Shown piece by piece: positions 5,819 to 11,173 of a stretch of 11,173 bases of DNA. The translations under genes were made by a program, and so were the position numbers. Source of the stretch: Parvularculaceae bacterium (GTDB taxonomy: Bacteria; Pseudomonadota; Alphaproteobacteria; Caulobacterales; Parvularculaceae). Positions within the stretch are counted from its first letter, which is position 1. Every line of letters starts with the position of its first letter. The notes below the pieces were generated by a model, which worked only from the letters and a program-made list of their open reading frames with translations, was not told the DNA's origin and did not search any database. The DNA lies in the NCBI GenBank assembly GCA_027080545.1, contig JALWRV010000407.1, positions 1-11,173 on the forward strand. The letters run 5' to 3'.

Positions 5819-6289
5819 ATGTCACGTCGTCACAGTGCCGAAAAGCGCGTTATCAATCCGGATCCGAAATTTAACGATCTGACCGTCTCCAAATTTATGA
5901 ATTATGTGATGCTGGACGGTAAGAAATCGGCTGCCGAGAAAATTGTCTATGGCGCCTTTGATCGTATTGAAGAAAAGCTGAAGCGCCCGCCAGTGGATTT
6001 GTTCCAAGAGGCTTTGGAAAATGTCACCCCGGCGCTGGAAGTGCGCTCGCGGCGTGTTGGTGGGGCGACCTATCAAGTGCCTGTCGATGTGCGGCCGGAT
6101 CGCAAGCTGGCTTTGGCTATGCGCTGGATTATCGGCGCCGCGCGCAAGCGCAATGAAACAACAATGGTGGAGCGCCTTTCCGGTGAGCTGATGGATGCAG
6201 CCCAGAACCGGGGCGCCGCCGTGAAGAAACGTGAAGACACCCACAAAATGGCCGAAGCCAACCGCGCTTTCGCCCATTATCGATGGTAA
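5819..6289 (+). CDS. rpsG: 30S ribosomal protein S7
   Basis: 156 residues, typical bacterial length. It starts MSRRHSAEKR and contains the family landmarks VSKFMNYVMLDGKKSAAEKI (23-42), ALEVRSRRVGGATYQVPVDV and ALAMRWIIGAARKR, ending AFAHYRW. S7 nucleates assembly of the 30S head by binding the 3' domain of 16S rRNA. AGAGGA (5805-5810) is the ribosome binding site, overlapping the rpsL stop region. In E. coli S7 represses its operon at a long rpsL-rpsG spacer; here that spacer is only 12 nt, so such a site cannot be present in that form. Confidence 0.98.
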   Translation: MSRRHSAEKRVINPDPKFNDLTVSKFMNYVMLDGKKSAAEKIVYGAFDRIEEKLKRPPVDLFQEALENVTPALEVRSRRVGGATYQVPVDVRPDRKLALAMRWIIGAARKRNETTMVERLSGELMDAAQNRGAAVKKREDTHKMAEANRAFAHYRW

Positions 6290-6316
6290 CAATTTTAAAG
6301 TAAGGCGACCCCGAAA

Positions 6317-8395
6317 ATGGCCCGCGAATATAAAATCGAAGATTACCGGAATTTCGGCATCATGGCCCATATTGATGCCGGCAAGACCACGACCACAGAG
6401 CGTATTCTTTATTATACCGGTAAAAGCTACAAAATTGGCGAAGTACATGATGGCGCGGCGACCATGGACTGGATGGAGCAGGAGCAGGAACGCGGTATTA
6501 CCATTACCTCGGCTGCGACCACGACCTTCTGGAACAATAAACGGCTGAACATTATCGACACCCCAGGTCACGTGGACTTCACCATTGAAGTGGAGCGTTC
6601 GCTGCGGGTTCTCGACGGGGCTGTGGCTTTGCTTGATGCCAATGCAGGGGTTGAGCCGCAGACCGAAACCGTATGGCGCCAAGGAGACAAATATGATGTG
6701 CCGCGCATGTTCTTTATCAACAAGATGGACAAAATCGGTGCGGATTTTTATGCCTCTGTTGATTCGATCCATGAGCGCCTAGCCTGCAAGACAGTGGTCC
6801 TGCAATTGCCAATCGGTGCGGAAAACCAATTTGAAGGTGTTGTCGATCTTATCAAGATGAAGGCGATTTTCTGGGACGGGGAGAGTCTCGGTGCCAAATT
6901 TGAAGAGCGCGAAATTCCTGATGATCTGGTCGAGAAGGCCAAAGAATATCGTGAGCAATTGATTGAAACCGTGGTCGACATTGATGATGCCGCCATGGAA
7001 GCCTATCTGGAAGGCGAAATGCCGGATAATGAGACCATCAAACGTCTTATCCGCAAGGGTACCTGTGATGTGGCTTTCCACCCGGTATTGTGCGGCTCGG
7101 CCTTTAAGAACAAGGGCGTGCAGCCAATGCTGGATGCTGTGGTGGATTATTTGCCTTCGCCCGTCGATGTGCCGGCCATTAAGGGTGTGCATCCAGATAG
7201 TGATGAAGAGTTGGAGCGCAAGGCGTCTGATGACGAACCTTTGGGCATGTTGGCGTTTAAAATTATGAACGACCCGTTTGTGGGTACGTTGACTTTCTGT
7301 CGTCTTTATTCCGGCACGCTCAGTCAGGGTGATTCGGTGTTGAATACGGTTAAAGGCAAAAAAGAGCGTGTGGGCCGTATGCTTTTGATGCACTCGAACA
7401 GCCAAGAAGAAATTAAAGAAGCCTATGCTGGCGACATTGTTGCTATTGCTGGTCTTAAAGATACCACCACCGGGGACACACTTTCTGATCCGCTGAAACC
7501 GGCGGTGTTGGAGCGCATGGAATTTCCTGAGCCGGTTATTGAATTGGCGGTGGAGCCAAAAACCAAAGCGGACCAGGAAAAAATGGGCATCGCCTTGCAG
7601 CGTCTTGCGGCAGAAGATCCCTCTTTCCGGGTGTCTACCGATCATGAGTCTGGTCAAACCATCATCAAGGGCATGGGCGAATTGCACCTCGACATTATCG
7701 TTGATCGCATGAAGCGTGAGTTCAAAGTGGAGGCCAATATTGGTCAACCGCAAGTGGCCTATCGCGAGACCATCACCCGCGAAACGGATATTGATTACAC
7801 CCACAAGAAACAATCCGGTGGGTCTGGTCAGTTTGCGCGCATCAAAATGGTTGTGGCGCCGCAGGAGCCGGGTGAAGGCTATGAGTTTGAAAACAAAATC
7901 GTCGGTGGGGCTATTCCGAAAGAATATATTCCCGGCGTGATCAAAGGCATCGATTCCATTCGGGATGCCGGTCTGTTGGTTGGATTCCCGCTACTTGACT
8001 TCAAGGTTACCTTGTATGACGGCGCGTTCCACGATGTTGACAGTTCGGTATTGGCGTTTGAAATCGCGGCACGTGCGGCGATGCGCGAAGCAGCCCCGCG
8101 TTTGGGTCTAGCGCTGCTGGAGCCGGTCATGAAGGTCGAAGTGGTAACCCCGGAAGAATATACCGGTTCGGTTATCGGTGACCTGAACTCCCGTCGCGGG
8201 CAGGTGCTCGGTCAGGAAATGCGCGGCAATGCGAATGTGGTCAATGCCATGGTTCCGCTTGCCAATATGTTCGGCTATGTCAACGCGCTGCGTTCGTCCA
8301 CCCAAGGACGCGCCCAGTACACGATGCAGTTCGATCACTATGAGAAGGTCCCCCAAGCCGTGGCTGATGAGGTCAAAGCCAAGCTGGCTGGCTAA
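6317..8395 (+). CDS. fusA: Translation elongation factor G
   Basis: 692 residues, full length. The GTPase domain has G1 AHIDAGKT (17-24), switch I RGITITSAATT (59-69), G3 DTPGH (81-85), G4 NKMD (135-138) and G5 around GSAFKNKG. Later domains include HESGQTIIKGMGELHLDIIV in domain III and the YTHKKQSGGSGQFARIK region of domain IV. EF-G drives tRNA-mRNA translocation and, with RRF, ribosome recycling. It starts 27 nt after rpsG; a modest AAGG (6302-6305) lies 11 nt from the ATG. Third gene of the str operon. Every residue I checked is canonical, with nothing pointing to the EF-G2 or TetO-like paralogues. Confidence 0.98.
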   Translation: MAREYKIEDYRNFGIMAHIDAGKTTTTERILYYTGKSYKIGEVHDGAATMDWMEQEQERGITITSAATTTFWNNKRLNIIDTPGHVDFTIEVERSLRVLDGAVALLDANAGVEPQTETVWRQGDKYDVPRMFFINKMDKIGADFYASVDSIHERLACKTVVLQLPIGAENQFEGVVDLIKMKAIFWDGESLGAKFEEREIPDDLVEKAKEYREQLIETVVDIDDAAMEAYLEGEMPDNETIKRLIRKGTCDVAFHPVLCGSAFKNKGVQPMLDAVVDYLPSPVDVPAIKGVHPDSDEELERKASDDEPLGMLAFKIMNDPFVGTLTFCRLYSGTLSQGDSVLNTVKGKKERVGRMLLMHSNSQEEIKEAYAGDIVAIAGLKDTTTGDTLSDPLKPAVLERMEFPEPVIELAVEPKTKADQEKMGIALQRLAAEDPSFRVSTDHESGQTIIKGMGELHLDIIVDRMKREFKVEANIGQPQVAYRETITRETDIDYTHKKQSGGSGQFARIKMVVAPQEPGEGYEFENKIVGGAIPKEYIPGVIKGIDSIRDAGLLVGFPLLDFKVTLYDGAFHDVDSSVLAFEIAARAAMREAAPRLGLALLEPVMKVEVVTPEEYTGSVIGDLNSRRGQVLGQEMRGNANVVNAMVPLANMFGYVNALRSSTQGRAQYTMQFDHYEKVPQAVADEVKAKLAG

Positions 8396-8445
8396 GGGAA
8401 TTTGGTTTTAACAATAAGTCTGTCGACAGTATACGGAGAAAAGAC

Positions 8446-9621
8446 ATGGCTAAGGAAAAGTTTGAACGTAATAAACCGCATGCCAATATCGGCACCATTG
8501 GTCACGTTGACCATGGCAAGACGACATTGACCGCTGCAATCACCAAATATTTTGGTGATTTCCGCGCCTATGACGAGATTGACGGTGCGCCGGAAGAACG
8601 CGAACGCGGTATTACTATTTCAACGGCACACGTTGAATATGAAACACCTAATCGTCACTACGCCCATGTTGATTGCCCGGGTCACGCTGACTATGTGAAA
8701 AACATGATCACCGGCGCGGCGCAAATGGATGGCGCTATTCTGGTGGTGAACGCCGCTGACGGTCCTATGCCGCAAACTCGTGAGCATATTCTTCTGGCAC
8801 GCCAAGTTGGTGTGCCGGCTATGGTTGTGTTCATGAATAAAGTGGATCAGGTTGATGATCCGGAATTGCTGGAGCTTGTGGAAATGGAAATCCGCGAGCT
8901 TTTGACGTCTTATGACTTCCCGGGCGACGATATTCCGATCATTGCTGGTTCTGCTTTGGCCGCTATGGAAGGTCGTGATCCTGAAATTGGCGAAAACAAA
9001 ATCAAGGAATTGATGGAGGCTGTTGATAGCTATATTCCAACGCCGGAACGTCCTATCGACCAACCATTCCTGATGCCGATTGAAGATGTGTTCTCGATTT
9101 CTGGTCGTGGTACCGTTGTGACCGGTCGTGTTGAGCGCGGTGTCATCAATGTTGGTGACGAAATTGAAATCGTTGGTATTCGTGACACATCCAAAACCAC
9201 CTGCACCGGTGTTGAAATGTTCCGCAAGCTGCTTGATCGCGGTGAAGCGGGTGACAATGTTGGTGTTTTGCTGCGTGGTGTTGATCGTAATGGCGTTGAG
9301 CGTGGTCAGGTTTTGTGTAAGCCGGGTTCTGTTACCCCGCACACGAACTTCGTTGCTGAGGCCTATATCCTCACCAAAGACGAAGGGGGCCGTCACACGC
9401 CGTTCTTCAATAATTATCGTCCGCAATTCTATTTCCGTACCACTGACGTGACGGGTATTGTTACCCTTCCGGAAGGCACAGAAATGGTGATGCCGGGTGA
9501 CAATGTGAACCTCAAGGTTGAGCTGATCGTGCCAATCGCCATGGAAGAGAAACTTCGTTTCGCTATCCGTGAAGGCGGCCGCACCGTTGGTGCCGGCATT
9601 GTGGCTAAAATCGAGAAGTAA
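8446..9621 (+). CDS. tuf: Translation elongation factor Tu
   Basis: 391 residues, the standard alphaproteobacterial length. G1 GHVDHGKT (19-26), switch I RGITIST (54-60), G3 DCPGH (76-80) and G4 NKVD (131-134) are all present, followed by the two beta-barrel domains (SGRGTVVTGRVERGVINVGD, then HTPFFNNYRPQFYFRTTDVT) and a C-terminal REGGRTVGAGIV. EF-Tu delivers aminoacyl-tRNA to the ribosome. CGGAGA (8434-8439) is a good ribosome binding site. Codons are visibly enriched in GGT, CGT and GTT compared with the genes at 1-5158, as expected for a very highly expressed gene. It follows fusA by 50 nt; a terminator-like hairpin follows it. A second tuf copy elsewhere is common but cannot be judged here. 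Confidence 0.98.
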   Translation: MAKEKFERNKPHANIGTIGHVDHGKTTLTAAITKYFGDFRAYDEIDGAPEERERGITISTAHVEYETPNRHYAHVDCPGHADYVKNMITGAAQMDGAILVVNAADGPMPQTREHILLARQVGVPAMVVFMNKVDQVDDPELLELVEMEIRELLTSYDFPGDDIPIIAGSALAAMEGRDPEIGENKIKELMEAVDSYIPTPERPIDQPFLMPIEDVFSISGRGTVVTGRVERGVINVGDEIEIVGIRDTSKTTCTGVEMFRKLLDRGEAGDNVGVLLRGVDRNGVERGQVLCKPGSVTPHTNFVAEAYILTKDEGGRHTPFFNNYRPQFYFRTTDVTGIVTLPEGTEMVMPGDNVNLKVELIVPIAMEEKLRFAIREGGRTVGAGIVAKIEK

Positions 9622-9627
9622 GTAAGT

Positions 9628-9665
9628 GGGCGGGCTGGTACAAATCAGCCCGCCTCCTTTTGTTT
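9628..9665 (+). terminator. Intrinsic-terminator-like hairpin after tuf
   Basis: GGCGGGCTG (9629-9637) and CAGCCCGCC (9646-9654) form a perfect 9-bp GC-rich stem around an 8-nt loop (GTACAAAT). The stem is followed directly by TCCTTTTGTTT. The T-run is interrupted, so termination may be partial. It begins 7 nt after the tuf stop and would separate the str operon from the S10 operon, or tune read-through into it. Confidence 0.75.
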
Positions 9666-9698
9666 GAACAAGTATAAGCGAAGCATCAAAGGCGACCC

Positions 9699-10010
9699 AT
9701 GCAACAGAATATCCGCATCCGATTGAAAGCTTTCGATCATCGCGTTCTCGATGCTTCGGCCATCGAGATCGTCAACACGGCCAAACGAACCGGCGCGCAA
9801 GTGCGTGGTCCGATTCCGCTGCCGACTCATATTGATAAATATACTGTGCTGCGTTCGCCGCACGTGAACAAGAAATCACGTGAGCAATTTGAAATGCGCA
9901 CACATAAGCGGGTGCTCGATATTGTTGAGCCAACCCCGCAAACCATTGATGCCCTGATGAAACTCGACCTCTCCGCTGGTGTGGATGTCGAAATCAAACT
10001 GGGTGCTTAA
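9699..10010 (+). CDS. rpsJ: 30S ribosomal protein S10 (NusE)
   Basis: 103 residues, usual length. Landmarks are QNIRIRLKAFDHRVLD (3-18), AKRTGAQVRGPIPLPT (28-43), SPHVNKKSREQFEMRTHKR (53-71) and a C-terminal MKLDLSAGVDVEIKL. S10 is a 30S head protein and, as NusE, a partner of NusB/NusG in antitermination and transcription-translation coupling. AAAGG (9688-9692) lies 6 nt before the ATG. It is the first gene of the S10 operon. I found no convincing promoter between the post-tuf hairpin and this gene, so expression may depend on read-through from tuf or on a promoter I do not recognise. Confidence 0.97.
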   Translation: MQQNIRIRLKAFDHRVLDASAIEIVNTAKRTGAQVRGPIPLPTHIDKYTVLRSPHVNKKSREQFEMRTHKRVLDIVEPTPQTIDALMKLDLSAGVDVEIKLGA

Positions 10011-10020
10011 GGAGCGAAAA

Positions 10021-11004
10021 ATGCGCACCGGAGTTATTGCAAAAAAGCTGGGTATGAGCCGCCTTTATAATGAAGAAGGCACACATATTCCGGTAACGAT
10101 TATGCAGATTGATGGCTGTCAGGTCATTGATCAGTGCACACAAGAAAAGCATGGCTATACCGCCTTGCAGCTCGGCACAGGCGTGCGCAAAGCGAAACAC
10201 ACATCCAAAGCGATGCGTGGTCACTTTGCCAAAGCGAATGTGGAGCCCAAGCGCAAAGTTATGGAATTTCGGGTCAGTCCGGAAAATCTGGTAGAGGTTG
10301 GGGCTGAACTGTCCGCGGAACATTTTCTGCCGGGGCAATATGTGGATGTGACGGGTGTTTCCATTGGTAAGGGTTTTGCCGGGGCCATGAAGCGCCACAA
10401 TTTTGGCGGCTTGCGGGCGACCCACGGGGTTTCCATTTCGCACCGTTCCCACGGCTCCACCGGTCAATGTCAGGATCCGGGCAAGGTGTTTAAGGGCAAG
10501 AAAATGGCCGGCCATATGGGGGCCGAGCGTGTGACCACACAGAATTTGGAAGTGGTTCGTGTCGATAGTGCGCGCAATTTGGTCATGATTAAAGGGGCAG
10601 TTCCCGGCTCCAAGGGTGCGTATGTGATGATCCGCGACGCGGTAAAAAAAGCGTTGCCGGAAGGGGTGCCGATGCCGGCGGCCTTGCGCAAAGCTGGTGC
10701 TGATGATGCGGATGCGGTGAGCTTTGTCGATGATATTCAACTGATTGACGGCATTGGTGACAAAAGCACCGAGGCTTTGAAAGAAGCCGGTGTGGCAACG
10801 TTGACGGCCTTTGTTGCGCTGTCGGATGAGGAGCGCGCTAAATTACTTGGCGATCTCGGCTTTGCAGAGCAGGCAGAAAAACAAGAATGGTTGGTTCAGG
10901 CGCAAGAAATGATTGATGGCAAGCCACCGCGCGCCAAGGTTGATCAGGAATTGGCCAAAAAGCTCGCCAAACAAGCCTCTGAAAAATCGGGGGAGAGTGA
11001 ATAA
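10021..11004 (+). CDS. rplC: 50S ribosomal protein L3 with C-terminal helix-hairpin-helix-type extension
   Basis: 327 residues, against about 210 usual. The L3 core (1 to about 212) is complete: TGVIAKKLGMSRLY (3-16), GVSIGKGFAGAMKRHNFGG (112-130), HRSHGSTGQCQDPGKVFKGK (141-160) and KMAGHMGAERVTTQNLEVVR (161-180). Gln149 matches the glutamine methylated by PrmB in E. coli. After a linker (213-235) comes an added domain, about 236-300, with a helix-hairpin-helix signature IDGIGDKSTEALKEAGV (242-258) and KQEWLVQAQEMIDG (287-300), then a Lys/Glu-rich tail to 327. A similar domain ends L21 and NuoE in many alphaproteobacteria, as I recall. The ATG at 10021 is chosen because AAGGAG (10009-10014) precedes it and the core begins there. 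The stop overlaps the rplD start by one base. L3 shapes the peptidyl-transferase region and early 50S assembly; the extension's role is unknown. Confidence 0.96.
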   Translation: MRTGVIAKKLGMSRLYNEEGTHIPVTIMQIDGCQVIDQCTQEKHGYTALQLGTGVRKAKHTSKAMRGHFAKANVEPKRKVMEFRVSPENLVEVGAELSAEHFLPGQYVDVTGVSIGKGFAGAMKRHNFGGLRATHGVSISHRSHGSTGQCQDPGKVFKGKKMAGHMGAERVTTQNLEVVRVDSARNLVMIKGAVPGSKGAYVMIRDAVKKALPEGVPMPAALRKAGADDADAVSFVDDIQLIDGIGDKSTEALKEAGVATLTAFVALSDEERAKLLGDLGFAEQAEKQEWLVQAQEMIDGKPPRAKVDQELAKKLAKQASEKSGESE

Positions 11005-11173
11005 TGAAACTGGATGTTGTAAAATTAAATGCGGGCAAGGCTGGGTCGGTTGATCTGGATGATGGCATTTTTGGTCTGGAGCCGCGGGCAGATATTTTGC
11101 ACCGTATGGTGACTTACCAGATGAATAAGCGCCAGCAAGGCACGCACCATGCGCAAGAACGCAATGAAGTCAA
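11004..11173 (+). CDS. rplD: 50S ribosomal protein L4 (N-terminal 56 residues, cut by window edge)
   Basis: The ATG at 11004 shares its A with the TAA stop of rplC (TAATG), a classic translational-coupling overlap. GGGGAG (10990-10995) lies upstream. The visible 56 codons begin MKLDVVKLNAGKAGSVDLDD and contain FGLEPRADILHRMVTYQMNK (23-42), the conserved L4 start. The QGTHHAQERNEV stretch (45-56) corresponds to the beginning of the loop that lines the peptide exit tunnel. In E. coli L4 represses the S10 operon; nothing here shows whether that holds in this organism. Confidence 0.95.
   Translation, partial: MKLDVVKLNAGKAGSVDLDDGIFGLEPRADILHRMVTYQMNKRQQGTHHAQERNEV

Noticed and set aside
5822..6772. 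316-codon open frame antisense to rpsG and fusA
   Set aside because: It is a shadow of codon bias in highly conserved genes; the translation shows no recognisable domain and no ribosome binding site.
6779..7813. 344-codon open frame antisense to fusA
   Set aside because: Same cause; the opposite strand encodes canonical EF-G throughout.
8408..8435. Possible separate tuf promoter (TTAACA, 16 bp, TATACG) spanning the palindrome CTGTCGACAG at 8420-8429
   Set aside because: Transcription would begin about 4 nt before the ATG and cut off the good ribosome binding site at 8434-8439; the palindrome alone is too short to call.
8620..9426. 268-codon open frame antisense to tuf
   Set aside because: Shadow frame of EF-Tu with no domain or start signal.

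Overview
The window looks like chromosomal DNA of an alphaproteobacterium. The evidence is the contiguous rpsL-rpsG-fusA-tuf-rpsJ-rplC-rplD block, the 391-residue EF-Tu (residues 34-50 are of the type I associate with alphaproteobacteria), the 156-residue S7, and REP-like hairpins of a kind common in that class. I cannot name a genus. I see no phage, transposase, plasmid or CRISPR genes.

Left part (1-3950): small stress and redox genes. A MerR-family regulator, probably SoxR, is cut by the left edge and reads leftward. Facing it is a VOC (glyoxalase-fold) gene. Its promoter carries a near-canonical SoxR box inside a 19-bp -35/-10 spacer, the hallmark of MerR-type activation. A SAM-dependent methyltransferase gene converges on the VOC gene and overlaps its 3' end by 10 bp. 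Next comes a probable two-gene operon: a Tat-signal-bearing Acg-like nitroreductase and a MarR-family regulator, with a perfect 16-bp palindrome in the promoter region. Two REP-like hairpins separate this operon from a pyridoxamine-5'-phosphate-oxidase-like flavoprotein gene.

Middle (4055-5434): a gene for a multi-pass membrane domain joined directly to a receiver domain with no histidine-kinase core, then a leader of about 210 nt upstream of rpsL with a candidate promoter and a hairpin.

Right part (5435-11173): the str operon (S12, S7, EF-G, EF-Tu) followed by the start of the S10 operon (S10, L3, partial L4). An intrinsic-terminator-like hairpin lies between tuf and rpsJ, so the two operons may be only partly co-transcribed. 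The most unusual coding feature is rplC. Its L3 core is followed by an acidic linker and a helix-hairpin-helix-type domain of about 65 residues, plus a charged tail, giving 327 residues where about 210 is usual.

Functionally, the right half supplies ribosomal proteins and elongation factors. The left half is a patchwork of flavin and redox enzymes with their own local regulators. I found no evidence for a wholly new multi-gene system. The best leads are the L3 fusion, the kinase-less membrane receiver and the SoxR-VOC regulatory unit.
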